The notes under the pieces were generated by a model. The model had not been told where the DNA came from, did not search any database, and saw only the letters and a program-made list of their open reading frames with translations. From Paraburkholderia caffeinitolerans (lineage in GTDB: Bacteria; Pseudomonadota; Gammaproteobacteria; Burkholderiales; Burkholderiaceae): a stretch of DNA of 64,000 nt. Where the stretch lies: positions 1-64,000 of the forward strand of contig NZ_CADIKL010000034.1 in NCBI RefSeq assembly GCF_902859945.1, written 5' to 3'. The position numbers were made by a program, and so were the translations under genes. Of this stretch, positions 34,967 to 43,471 are shown in pieces. The number at the start of each line of letters is the position of its first letter. Positions within the stretch are counted from its first letter, which is position 1.

Positions 34967-37900
34967 GCCTGAACGGAACAGTGTGGGCGCCGATCGGGCC
35001 CAGCCCTATCAACCAGGGGGCGATCACCTCGAACGGCCAGGTCACGGCGATCGCGGTTCATCCGACCAACTCCAACATCGTCTACATCGGCACGGCCTGG
35101 GGCGGTGTGTGGATGCGCAACGGAGGCGCACCCTGGACTCCCATTTTCGACCGGGCGCCGGCGCTGGGCGTTGGCGAGCCGGCTGGGATCGCGATCGACC
35201 CGGTCGACCCCAACATCGTCTATGTGGGGACCAGCAGCCGGGACGGCTCGCAGTTCTCGGGAGAGGCGACGCAGCCGCCGGCCGGGCTGTTCAAATCGAC
35301 CGATGGCGGTGGCAGTTGGGTCCGGCTCGGTTCCGGGTATCCGTCGAGCGCGCCGAGCAATGCGAGTCAATTCTTCAACCAGATCATCAACATCGTCATC
35401 GTCGATCCGGCGAACCATCTGGTCGTGTACCTCGCGACCAACTTTGGCATGTTCGTTTCCGGCGATGGCGGGCTGAACTGGACGCAGGGAGCGTTGCCGT
35501 TCGGCGACGTCCGCTCGCTGGTGCTCGACCCGACATCGCCGGCCGGCGCTCGCATCCTTTATGCGGGCGTGACCAGTGCCGGCATTTTTCAATCGAAAGA
35601 TGGCGGTCAGACGTGGGCGCTGATCCTGAGCGGCGCCACCCCGGTGGTCGCGAACGAGCTTTGCCCCACGCCGCCATGCGTCCCGGGCCGCAGCGTCGGG
35701 AAGTTCATCGTTGCGCTGGCGCCGCCACTCTCTCCGCCCGTCGCGAGTGGCATCCAGGTGCTCTACGCCACGATGGTGGGACGGCCGGTGAATCGGCCGC
35801 CGCTGCCCACCGATGCGCCCGATCCCGTGGGTGTGTTCAGGAGTACGGATCAAGGTCTGACGTGGACCCTGCAGACGCCGCCCGGTTCGGGCAAACCGCC
35901 CGGCTTCGGCATGCCGCTCAACACACAGGGCGGGTACAGCTTCCATATGGCCGTCGATCCCGCTTCGCCTGGGGATGGCAGCCACGACATCCTCTATTTC
36001 GGCACGGTCGGTCAGGCGCGCTCGACGGATTCGGGCCAGACATTCACGCCGCTGACGGGACTGCACGCCGATACGCATGCGTGGACGTTCGTGCCGCAGT
36101 CGGGTCCGCTTTCGACCGTCTATTGCGGCAATGACGGCGGGGTCTTCCGCAGCACCGGCGGCAGCACCGCTTTTACCTCCCTCAACGGGGATGGCTTGCA
36201 GACCGCGCTGTTCTACAACCTCGACGTCAAGCGGGATCCGGGGGCGAGCGTGACCTTGGGCGCGCTGCAGGACAACGGCATCGTCACCAACGCAACCCCC
36301 GCCGTGTTCCCGGCCTGGACCGATGGCGTAGGCGGCGATGGTTTCGACGTCGCGCACGACGGACAGAACGCGACGAAGGTCTACGGCAGGAGCAACGCCA
36401 ACATCTTCCGTTCGACGAACAACGGGGACAGCTACAGCAGCATTTCGCCGCCGTGGTCGGCTGCGGAATCGAACGTCTATCTGTCGGCCGTCGCGGTCGA
36501 CCCGAGCACTGCTGGCACCGTCTATGCGGGCAGCAACGCAAACCTCTGGCAAAGCACCGACAGCGGAGCGACTTGGCCCAAGAAGGTGCCGATACCAGGG
36601 ACTGCGAACGAGGTCGATGTTGCGCCGACCAACAACAACAACGTGGTAGTGGCCGTCGGCGGCCGGGTTCTGGTGTCGACGAATGCTAATGGCGCGTACA
36701 CGCTGACCAATCTCACACGCGACTTGCCTGGGCGGTTCGTCGCGCGCGTGGCGTTCGATCCCAACGACCCGGCGACTATCTATGCCGTGCTAGGCGGGTT
36801 CAGTGGCTTTGCGGGCGGCCACGTGTTCCGGACCACGATTGCGGATACGACGTGGACCGATATCTCCCCGCCGCTCGATCTGCCGTTCAATGCCATCGCG
36901 CTCGACGGAAGCACCACGCCTACGACGATCTACACTGGCACGGATTTTGGCGTGCTCCGGTCGGTCGATGGCGGCGCCAACTGGGGCGTGCTCGACGATC
37001 TGCACTTTCCGCGCGCGCCGGTGTTCGAACTGGTTTTCCACGCGGGCGAACTGCGGGCGGCGACGTTCGGGCGCGGCGTGTTCTCCTTCCTCAAGCCGGC
37101 GGGGCCGGTGATTGCGGTCAATCTTTCCGGCAACCTCGCCTTCGGCACGGTTTGCCGGGGATCGACGCAATACCAGACGATCACGGTCTACAACGTGGGC
37201 GTGAAGGATCTCGTCATCACGAGCGTGCAACGGCTCATGGGCTCGACCGATTTCACGGTGCTCGCGAATCCGGGGACGCCGCTCAGCCTCGCGCCCGGCG
37301 AGGAAATCGCATTCACGGTGGCGTTTACGCCAACCGGGGCGCCTGGCTTCGAGGCCGCGACGATCCGGATCATCACGAACGATCCGAATGCGCCGGCGGT
37401 GGATATGCTGGCGACGGCGCTCATCGGCAGCGGCCGGGTAGCGACGGCAATCGCTCAGGCGGGCAGCTTCGGAAGCGTCTGCCTCGGCTCGAAGGCCGAT
37501 CAGCTACTGACGATCAACAATCGCGGGACGTGTCCGTTGTCGATTTTCGATATCGTCGGATCGCCGGACTTCCTTGCGCCGAGTGTGCTGGCTTATCCGT
37601 TGCGGGTCGGCGCCGGCGAGTCGATCGATGTGATTGCGCGATTCGAGCCGACCGGGTTCTTTGGCGCGAAAGCCGGAACGATCACGATCGTCAGCGACGA
37701 CCCGGCCGGGCCGCACGTCGTCCCGGTCTCGGGGTTCGTGCCGGCGCCAAAGGCGAACCTGATGATCGCCAACACAGGCAGCTTCGGCGAGGTCTGCATC
37801 GGCTCGTTTGCAGACGAGGCACTGATTGTCACCAACAGTGGCAAGTGCACGCTGCTCGTGACCGGCATCTTGTCGTCGTCGAGCGAGTTTCAGGTGCCGG

Positions 37901-38532
37901 AGGTGCTGTCGTATCCGATCGCGATCGGGCCCGGCGACGCACTGCCGGTCCCGATCCGGTTCAAGCCGCTCAGCTTCGGCGGGACGACTGCGACGATCAC
38001 GGTGACGAGCGATGATCCGGCGAGCCCGATCAGCATCGCCGTTTCCGGTGAGGTGCCTTCGGGCAAGTTGACGGTTGCCGGATCGACGTCGTTCGGCGGC
38101 GTGAGCGTCGGGTGCTGCGCGGACCGCACCGTATCGATCTGCAATACCGGTCATTGCGCGTTGAACGTGACCAGCGTGCATTTCCGGCGCAGGAGCCGGC
38201 GCTGGAAACTGCTCAACAATCCGTTCCCGGCAGCACTGCATCCGGGTTCGTGTCTTCCGGTCGTCATTCAGTATCGCGCCGGCGAGAAATGCCCGCGTCC
38301 CTGCGAACTGGTAATCGAAAGCAACGATCCGGCGATGCCCGTGAAATATGTCGAGGTACTGGCTCACACGCTCTGGGAGGAATGCGATAAGGATTGCCGC
38401 GATCGCGCTTCGGACGACGACGAGTGCCACCGCGATCGTTGTTGCGGGAAATGCTCGCCTTGCCCGCAGGGCTACCCGTGCTGCGACGACGATGATGACG
38501 ATGACGACAACGAGGGCGATGGGTGCCGATAA
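34963..38532 (+). CDS. Large Asp-box (BNR/sortilin-like) and ASH-repeat protein with Cys/Asp tail
   Basis: 1189 residues in three parts. Residues 1-710 form beta-propeller-like sequence with about nine Asp-box motifs of the S-x-D-x-G-x-x-W type (FKSTDGGGSW, FQSKDGGQTW, WQSTDSGATW, LRSVDGGANW). Residues about 714-1130 hold four ASH/HYDIN-like beta-sandwich repeats (NLAFGTVCRGS, GSFGSVCLGS, GSFGEVCIGS, TSFGGVSVGC). The tail from about 1138 has ten Cys and a run of eight Asp. No signal peptide is visible. The protein may be an extracellular or surface scaffold exported by a non-Sec route, or cytosolic. Function unknown. Confidence 0.85.
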   Translation: MSLNGTVWAPIGPSPINQGAITSNGQVTAIAVHPTNSNIVYIGTAWGGVWMRNGGAPWTPIFDRAPALGVGEPAGIAIDPVDPNIVYVGTSSRDGSQFSGEATQPPAGLFKSTDGGGSWVRLGSGYPSSAPSNASQFFNQIINIVIVDPANHLVVYLATNFGMFVSGDGGLNWTQGALPFGDVRSLVLDPTSPAGARILYAGVTSAGIFQSKDGGQTWALILSGATPVVANELCPTPPCVPGRSVGKFIVALAPPLSPPVASGIQVLYATMVGRPVNRPPLPTDAPDPVGVFRSTDQGLTWTLQTPPGSGKPPGFGMPLNTQGGYSFHMAVDPASPGDGSHDILYFGTVGQARSTDSGQTFTPLTGLHADTHAWTFVPQSGPLSTVYCGNDGGVFRSTGGSTAFTSLNGDGLQTALFYNLDVKRDPGASVTLGALQDNGIVTNATPAVFPAWTDGVGGDGFDVAHDGQNATKVYGRSNANIFRSTNNGDSYSSISPPWSAAESNVYLSAVAVDPSTAGTVYAGSNANLWQSTDSGATWPKKVPIPGTANEVDVAPTNNNNVVVAVGGRVLVSTNANGAYTLTNLTRDLPGRFVARVAFDPNDPATIYAVLGGFSGFAGGHVFRTTIADTTWTDISPPLDLPFNAIALDGSTTPTTIYTGTDFGVLRSVDGGANWGVLDDLHFPRAPVFELVFHAGELRAATFGRGVFSFLKPAGPVIAVNLSGNLAFGTVCRGSTQYQTITVYNVGVKDLVITSVQRLMGSTDFTVLANPGTPLSLAPGEEIAFTVAFTPTGAPGFEAATIRIITNDPNAPAVDMLATALIGSGRVATAIAQAGSFGSVCLGSKADQLLTINNRGTCPLSIFDIVGSPDFLAPSVLAYPLRVGAGESIDVIARFEPTGFFGAKAGTITIVSDDPAGPHVVPVSGFVPAPKANLMIANTGSFGEVCIGSFADEALIVTNSGKCTLLVTGILSSSSEFQVPEVLSYPIAIGPGDALPVPIRFKPLSFGGTTATITVTSDDPASPISIAVSGEVPSGKLTVAGSTSFGGVSVGCCADRTVSICNTGHCALNVTSVHFRRRSRRWKLLNNPFPAALHPGSCLPVVIQYRAGEKCPRPCELVIESNDPAMPVKYVEVLAHTLWEECDKDCRDRASDDDECHRDRCCGKCSPCPQGYPCCDDDDDDDDNEGDGCR
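35563..35605 (+). repeat. Parent copy of 43-bp repeat inside the Asp-box gene
   Basis: This segment encodes AGVTSAGIFQSKDGG of one Asp-box blade. Its near-identical partner (41 of 43 bases) lies at 22042-22084 beside an IS2-like remnant 13.5 kb away. Confidence 0.85.
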
Positions 38533-38553
38533 AACTTCTTTTAGGAGATCAAA

Positions 38554-38814
38554 ATGAGAGACGGCATCAGACGCTTGTTCTGGGTCGAGGTCGGCCTGGC
38601 CACGATCACGGGACTGTTGGCCATCGTCACGGCGATCGTTCCTGACTGGATCGAGTTCGTGTCGGGCTGGGATCCGGACCGGGGCGACGGGTCGGTGGAG
38701 TGGTTGGTCGTCGCCGGGCTAGGTCTCGTCACCATCGTGCTGAGCGTGGCGGCAATGAAAACATGGCGGCGCGCAGCCGCCATGGTCAGCATCGATCACC
38801 TCGAGAGACGCTAA
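38554..38814 (+). CDS. Small inner-membrane protein, two predicted helices
   Basis: An 86-residue protein: helix 1 in VEVGLATITGLLAIVTAIV (about residues 11-29), a short acidic loop (GWDPDRGDGS) and helix 2 in WLVVAGLGLVTIVLSVAAM (about 50-68), then a basic cytosolic tail. AGGAGATCAAA precedes the ATG. It starts 21 bases after the large Asp-box gene and completes that three-gene group. No family recognised; a membrane anchor or export partner for the large protein is possible. Confidence 0.72.
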   Translation: MRDGIRRLFWVEVGLATITGLLAIVTAIVPDWIEFVSGWDPDRGDGSVEWLVVAGLGLVTIVLSVAAMKTWRRAAAMVSIDHLERR

Positions 38815-38867
38815 GCGGACGAACATCAGTTAGCCACGCGGGGTTTCACAAACACTCGCGGCCCTTG

Positions 38868-39011
38868 AGCATGCTGATGCTGTCGATGACGAAGCGCGAC
38901 GATCATCTGACCTTCGATTTCACCGGTATGGCTCCGCAGGCGGGCGTCATCAACTGCACCTATGCGGGCTCGCGCGGCAGCGTGATGCTCGCGCTGCTGC
39001 CGACGCTTCAT
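38868..39011 (+). pseudogene. N-methylhydantoinase/acetone carboxylase B-subunit fragment
   Basis: A short frame reads SMTKRDDHLTFDFTGMAPQ and AGVINCTYAGSRGSVMLALLP, closely resembling an internal block of HyuB-type subunits. Both ends are missing. It runs into an IS5-type transposase remnant at about 39010, so insertion and deletion destroyed a carboxylase or hydantoinase gene here. Confidence 0.7.
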
Positions 39012-39181
39012 GGTAGCGAACTAGGCAAAACACGCCGGGTTGTGGAGCGGACCATCTCGTGGCTTCACAATTCCGCCGACTGGGCATCCGCTTCGAACAG
39101 CTCGCTTGCATCCACGAGGCTTTCCTCAGAATCGCCTGCTGCATCATATGCTGGCGACACCTGCAAAAGTCATTCTGTTAA
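39009..39181 (+). pseudogene. IS5-family transposase C-terminal fragment, frameshifted
   Basis: The sequence reads GKTRRVVERTISWLHN, then after a one-base shift FRRLGIRFERLACIHEAFL and a short tail ending TAA at 39179-39181. This is the conserved C-terminal RW-x-VERT/RYE/HEAF pattern of IS5-family transposases. Inactive. Confidence 0.75.
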
Positions 39182-39189
39182 CACCTCTT

Positions 39190-39390
39190 AGCGGAAACCG
39201 ACATTTCCATTTGGGATCTACGAACGTGCGTGTCGATCCCTCGTATTATGTCGATGCGGAGATCGTGTTCCGCGAGCAATTCTGCCCCAGCTGCTGGACG
39301 ACGGTTCATTCCGGGCTGGTGCCGAAAGATCATGTTGACGTAATCAGCGGGATGCAGAAGATTGATGCTTCGGGCGCCATCCCGGCGTGA
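39190..39390 (+). pseudogene. Acetone-carboxylase-gamma-like small subunit, C-terminal fragment
   Basis: The frame reads VRVDPSYYVDAEIVFREQFC and PSCWTTVHSGLVPKDH before its stop at 39390. The FRE-(F/Y)-CP-x-C pattern is typical of the small zinc-binding subunits that accompany HyuA/HyuB-type carboxylases. It supports the view that a full operon once stood here, with the B-subunit fragment upstream. Confidence 0.55.
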
Positions 39391-39455
39391 GTGAAGCATG
39401 GCGCCGCCGGCGCATTGCGATCGTGCGGCGCCATTATTAACCGAGGTCGAAGTCG

Positions 39456-40196
39456 ATGAAACTCAAAGACAAGGTTGCAATTATTACGGGGGCTGCCGCC
39501 GGTATCGGATTGGCGACGGCGAAAAAATTCGCGAGCGAAGGCGCGATCGTGGCTCTATGCGATCGTTCAGGAGATGCGGCGGAACGCGAGGCGCGAAGCT
39601 TGAGCAAGAGCGGCTATTCGGCGGTTGCCCGTGCGGTGGATGTGACCGACCGCGCCGGCATCGACGCGCTGGTCGAGGACATGAAGCGCCGCTTCGGCCA
39701 AATCGATATTCTCGTGAACAACGCTGGCATCACGCAGGACGCGCGGCTCGTGAACATGAGCGAAGCGCAATTCGACAATGTCATCGACGTCAATCTGAAG
39801 GGCGTATTCAATTGCACGCAGGCCGTTGTCGACACGATGATCGGGCAGCAGCGCGGGGTGATACTCAATGCATCGAGTGTCGTCGGCATTTACGGAAACT
39901 TCGGCCAGACGAATTATGCGGCCAGCAAATTCGGCGTGATCGGCTTCACGAAGACGTGGGCGAGGGAGCTGGGCCCGAAGGGCATTCGCGTCAATGCGGT
40001 GTGTCCGGGTTTCATCGCGACGGACATTCTCAGCACGATGCCCGACAAGGTGATCGAAGGCTTCAGGAATGCGTGCTGGCAACGGCGTCTCGGCTCACCC
40101 GACGAGATCGCGAATGTCTACGCATTCCTCGCGTCCGACGACGCCAGTTTCGTCAACGGCACGGCCATCGAGGTCTCGGGAGGGCTTTCGGTTTAG
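39456..40196 (+). CDS. SDR-family 3-oxoacyl-ACP reductase-like dehydrogenase
   Basis: A complete 246-residue FabG-like short-chain dehydrogenase. TGAAAGIG binds the cofactor (residues 12-19), NNAG follows at about residue 88, the catalytic triad has Ser in LNASSVVG and YAASK (about residue 153), and it ends with the substrate-loop pattern EVSGGLSV. These enzymes reduce beta-keto thioesters or oxidise secondary alcohols. It follows a decayed carboxylase/hydantoinase operon and may be its surviving last gene. GAGGTCGAAGTCG precedes the ATG. Confidence 0.9.
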   Translation: MKLKDKVAIITGAAAGIGLATAKKFASEGAIVALCDRSGDAAEREARSLSKSGYSAVARAVDVTDRAGIDALVEDMKRRFGQIDILVNNAGITQDARLVNMSEAQFDNVIDVNLKGVFNCTQAVVDTMIGQQRGVILNASSVVGIYGNFGQTNYAASKFGVIGFTKTWARELGPKGIRVNAVCPGFIATDILSTMPDKVIEGFRNACWQRRLGSPDEIANVYAFLASDDASFVNGTAIEVSGGLSV

Positions 40197-40226
40197 GTGT
40201 GACGGCACACAAATGTGCGCCGCAGC

Positions 40227-40742
40227 CTACGCGTCGATCAGCTCGTCGAGCCGGAAGCGCGCAATCCGGTAGATCTGATCGAGACTCGCGCGCAATTCGT
40301 CGGGGCGGTTGTGGTTCAGGCGCGCCTCGAAGTTCGCGATGATGCCGTGACGGTCGTAGCCGCGTACCGCGAGAATGAACGGGAATCCAAACTTCTCGCG
40401 ATACGCGGTGTTCAGATATTGCAGCCGCTCGAACTCTTGCTGCGTGCATTGATCGAGGCCCGCGCCGCTTTGCTCGCGGGTCGATTCGGCGGTCAGCTCG
40501 CCACGCACCGCAGCTTTGCCCGCCAGTTCCGGGTGGGCCATGATAAGCGCTACCTGCCGCGCGATGCCTTCCGTTTCCACGGTGCCCGACATGGTCCGAT
40601 GCAGCGCATCGATGCTCGCGAAAGGCCGCTGCTTTGCGGCGATTTCCGCGACCCATGGCGAGTGCTCGAAAACGCCCGCTAACGCCGCAACGAACGCGGC
40701 GTCGTTCATCGAATTCAGTTGTTCCAACGTATAGTGCTTCAT
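40227..40742 (-). CDS. uraD: 2-oxo-4-hydroxy-4-carboxy-5-ureidoimidazoline (OHCU) decarboxylase
   Basis: A 171-residue alpha-helical enzyme that converts OHCU to S-allantoin in the uric acid pathway. Conserved pieces are the catalytic His in the N-terminal FEHSPWVAE, AHPELAGKA, LTAESTREQSGAGLDQC, and the closing KFGFPFILAVRGYDR. Length matches the family. A short stretch upstream on the same strand (about 40745-40790) reads RARRVEIARH, faintly like the end of a PuuE-type allantoinase, but cannot be confirmed. It shares direction with the LysR gene and is near a divergent purine permease. Confidence 0.92.
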   Translation of the reverse strand: MKHYTLEQLNSMNDAAFVAALAGVFEHSPWVAEIAAKQRPFASIDALHRTMSGTVETEGIARQVALIMAHPELAGKAAVRGELTAESTREQSGAGLDQCTQQEFERLQYLNTAYREKFGFPFILAVRGYDRHGIIANFEARLNHNRPDELRASLDQIYRIARFRLDELIDA

Positions 40743-40836
40743 GATTGTGCCTCGCTATTTCGACGCGCCGCGCTCGAACCATGCAGTGAGTGTCGCGCGC
40801 CCATCGCCGGTCAGTAGGTCGGTTAGTCGCTCATTT

Positions 40837-41790
40837 TCATGGCGTTGCCTCTTGCGCGTCCATCAGAGGCTCGTGTTCGATCGACGGCAAGGTCAACCAC
40901 CATTCTTCCTGGAACGCTTCCTTGAGAAAGTGAATCAACTCGGCCACCTTGGCTGGAATCAGCTTCGGCGACGGGTACACCACGTGAATCTCCTGATCGG
41001 GCAGCACGTGATCGGCCATGATCTGCCGCAGGGCGCCGGCGCGAATGGATTCGCTTGCCGCGTAATACGGGACGGCCGTAATGCCCATGTGGTTGCGGGC
41101 CGCGGTGATCAGCGAGGTCAGGTTGTTGGAACGCAGCCGCCCGTTCAGGTACACCGACACACGCTCGCCCGACGGGGTACGCATACGCCAATAATCGCTT
41201 TCCTGAACACTGCTATAAATCAGGCACTCGTGGTTCGTCAGCTCGGTATGTACCCTGGGTTCGCCATGCTGTTCGAGATAGACGGGCGACGCTACCATGA
41301 TCCAGGGATTCAGCCCCAGGTAGCGGCCGCCGAGCGATGAATCGGCGAGCGAGCCCAGGCGTATTGCAGCGTCCAGCCCGAGCGCGATGAGGTCGACGTA
41401 GCGGTCGTCATGCGTCACATCTATGCGCAGGTGCGGATGCGCATGCATGAAGCGGATCAGCAGCGGCGAAATGATCTGCCGCCCGAAGGTGAGAGAGGTG
41501 CCCACGCGCAACAGGCCATCGATATGCGTGTTGTTATCGGATGCAACGCGCTGCGCTTCTTCGTAGTTGCGGACCACGTCTTTGCATTTTTCGTAGTACC
41601 GCGCGCCGATTTCGGTCAGACTGATCGAACGCGAGTTGCGGTTGAGCAGCCGTGCGTTAAGCTGGCGCTCGATCGAGTTGATGTACTTGGTCACGGTGGG
41701 CTGGGTCAGATTCAGCTCCCGTGCAGCCTTGGAGAAGTTTCCGAGTTCGACTACGCGCGTAAAGACCTGCAATTCCGTGAGTCGATCCAT
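40837..41790 (-). CDS. LysR-family transcriptional regulator
   Basis: A 317-residue regulator: N-terminal winged helix-turn-helix (FTRVVELGNFSKAARELNLTQ, TVTKYINSIERQL) and a periplasmic-binding-type effector domain. ATG 41790 is preferred because the GAGGG ribosome site overlaps the GTG six bases earlier. Divergent from the purine permease and upstream of uraD on the same strand, it is probably the local purine/urate-responsive regulator (context inference). The 190-base gap to the permease must contain its operators. Confidence 0.9.
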   Translation of the reverse strand: MDRLTELQVFTRVVELGNFSKAARELNLTQPTVTKYINSIERQLNARLLNRNSRSISLTEIGARYYEKCKDVVRNYEEAQRVASDNNTHIDGLLRVGTSLTFGRQIISPLLIRFMHAHPHLRIDVTHDDRYVDLIALGLDAAIRLGSLADSSLGGRYLGLNPWIMVASPVYLEQHGEPRVHTELTNHECLIYSSVQESDYWRMRTPSGERVSVYLNGRLRSNNLTSLITAARNHMGITAVPYYAASESIRAGALRQIMADHVLPDQEIHVVYPSPKLIPAKVAELIHFLKEAFQEEWWLTLPSIEHEPLMDAQEATP

Positions 41791-41980
41791 GTGCACCCTC
41801 GATTATGGTGCGCTCAATATAGGCTAACTTTCCGCGTGATTGGTGAGCCGATTCCTATTCATTCCATAACAGAATATGTGGTATGCCGTTTCATCCCGTT
41901 GTACTGTAAATTTGGTCTGCCTAGCATCCGTAAAGGCCTTGGTGTTCGCGGTCTGCCTATAACAGGAAACAGGAGGGGAC
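41791..41980. promoter_or_regulatory. Divergent LysR/permease promoter region
   Basis: AT-rich 190-base gap between the divergent LysR and permease genes. Around 41860-41890 there is an ATTCCATAACAGAATATG sequence with several overlapping T-N11-A patterns typical of LysR boxes, none decisive. AGGAGGGGAC is the permease ribosome site. Confidence 0.45.
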
Positions 41981-43327
41981 ATGGAAAATTCAGTGCATCC
42001 GGTCGACGAAGTACTGCCATTCGGGCAAATGTTGACCGTCGGGATTCAGCACGTACTGGTGATGTATGCAGGAGCGATCGCCGTGCCGTTGATCATCGGC
42101 GCGGCGCTCAAGTTGCCGAAGGATCAGGTCGCGTTCCTGATCAGTTCCGATTTGTTCGCGTGCGGGATCGTTACGATGATCCAGTGCATCGGCGTCTGGA
42201 AATTCGGTATCCGCTTACCGGTCATCATGGGGGTCAGCTTCGCGCCGGTCGGGCCGATGGTGGGAATGATAGGCTCGGGCATGGGCCTAACGGGTATCTA
42301 TGGCGCAACCATAGCGGCAGGTATTTTCGGCATCATCGTTGCGCCATTCTTCGGCAAGCTGATGCGCTTTTTCCCGCCCATCGTCACCGGCACAATTATT
42401 TTGACGATCGGCGTCACGCTGTTTCCGGTCGCGATTACCTGGGCGGGCGGCGGGCATGGCTCACCCGGTTTCGGCGATCCGCTCAATCTCGCGATCGCGT
42501 CGATCGTGCTGGTCACGATTCTTCTGATCAATAAGTATGTCAAAGGGTTCTTTGCAAACATCTCGGTGCTGCTCGGCATGATCGTGGGGTTTGTACTGAT
42601 GCTGGCGTTCGGGCTCGTGAACTTCTCCGGAGTCGGGCAGGCGGCCTGGTTCGCGCCGGTCTATCCGTTCGCCTTCGGTATGCCGACCTTCGATTTCGCG
42701 GCGATTGCGTCGCTGTGCCTCGTGATGATCGTCGTGATGGTGGAATCGCTCGGCATGTTCCTCGCGCTCGGCGAACTCACGCAGCGTCCGGTCAACCACA
42801 TCGATGCGGCGCGCGGGCTGCGCACGGACGGGCTCGGCACGCTGATCGGCGGCATCTTCAATACGTTCCCGCACTCGTCGTTCTCACAGAACATCGGCCT
42901 CGTGGGGATTACCGGCGTGCGCAGCCGCTGGGTGGTCGTCGTGTCTGGCGCCTTGCTGACGTCGCTGGGTCTGTTGCCCAAGCTGTCGAACCTGATTGCG
43001 TCGATTCCGGTGGTGGTGCTGGGCGGTGCGGGCATCGCGATGTTCGGGATGGTGGCCGCCACCGGCATCAAGATCCTCAGCCACGTCGACTACGGCAAGA
43101 AGAACAACCTGCTCATCATCGCGATTAGCTTGGGCGTGGGCGTCATTCCGCTGGTTTCCCCGACCTTCTTCCACAAGTTGCCGGCCTGGACCGGTGCGCT
43201 CACGCACAGCGGCATTACGCTCTCCGCGATCGCTGCGATCGTGCTGAACGCGATGTTCAATCGCGCCGAGACGGTCGAGGAAGTCGAGCAGGAACTGGCG
43301 GGTGACTTCCGCAACACCCCGCACTAA
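41981..43327 (+). CDS. NCS2-family uric acid/xanthine:H+ symporter
   Basis: A 448-residue inner-membrane permease with 14 predicted helices. The family signature Q-N-x-G-x4-T-G is present as QNIGLVGITG (about residue 305), with the partner segment VVMVESLGMFLALGEL near residue 252 carrying the key Glu. The sequence style is that of UacT/XanP transporters rather than uracil permeases. Divergent from a LysR regulator and near uraD, it supplies substrate for uric acid breakdown. A strong terminator follows. Confidence 0.92.
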   Translation: MENSVHPVDEVLPFGQMLTVGIQHVLVMYAGAIAVPLIIGAALKLPKDQVAFLISSDLFACGIVTMIQCIGVWKFGIRLPVIMGVSFAPVGPMVGMIGSGMGLTGIYGATIAAGIFGIIVAPFFGKLMRFFPPIVTGTIILTIGVTLFPVAITWAGGGHGSPGFGDPLNLAIASIVLVTILLINKYVKGFFANISVLLGMIVGFVLMLAFGLVNFSGVGQAAWFAPVYPFAFGMPTFDFAAIASLCLVMIVVMVESLGMFLALGELTQRPVNHIDAARGLRTDGLGTLIGGIFNTFPHSSFSQNIGLVGITGVRSRWVVVVSGALLTSLGLLPKLSNLIASIPVVVLGGAGIAMFGMVAATGIKILSHVDYGKKNNLLIIAISLGVGVIPLVSPTFFHKLPAWTGALTHSGITLSAIAAIVLNAMFNRAETVEEVEQELAGDFRNTPH

Positions 43328-43362
43328 CACGCGGATCACGGCCGCACGGCTTTTGCATGTAT

Positions 43363-43402
43363 AACGGCCGCGCCGCGGGATTAACCGCGGCGCGGCCGTT
43401 TT
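43363..43402 (+). terminator. Strong stem-loop terminator after the permease
   Basis: AACGGCCGCGCCGCGG (43363-43378) pairs perfectly with 43385-43400 across a six-base loop, a 16-pair stem followed by a short T tract. It lies 36 bases after the permease stop and also faces the 3' end of the convergent hydrolase gene, so it can serve both. Confidence 0.85.
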
Positions 43403-43471
43403 ACGGAACAGGCCTTGAACCGAAAGCGTTCACGCGCCGCGCTGTGCCGCGCGGCGCACCACGCACTGCCG

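Noticed and set aside
34930-36552. 540-codon frame antisense to the Asp-box protein gene
   Set aside because: Low-complexity Arg-rich product; the plus-strand gene has clear repeated motifs.
40743-40836. Possible end of a PuuE-type allantoinase gene between uraD and the LysR gene
   Set aside because: Only about ten residues (RARRVEIARH) resemble the family, too few to call a pseudogene.
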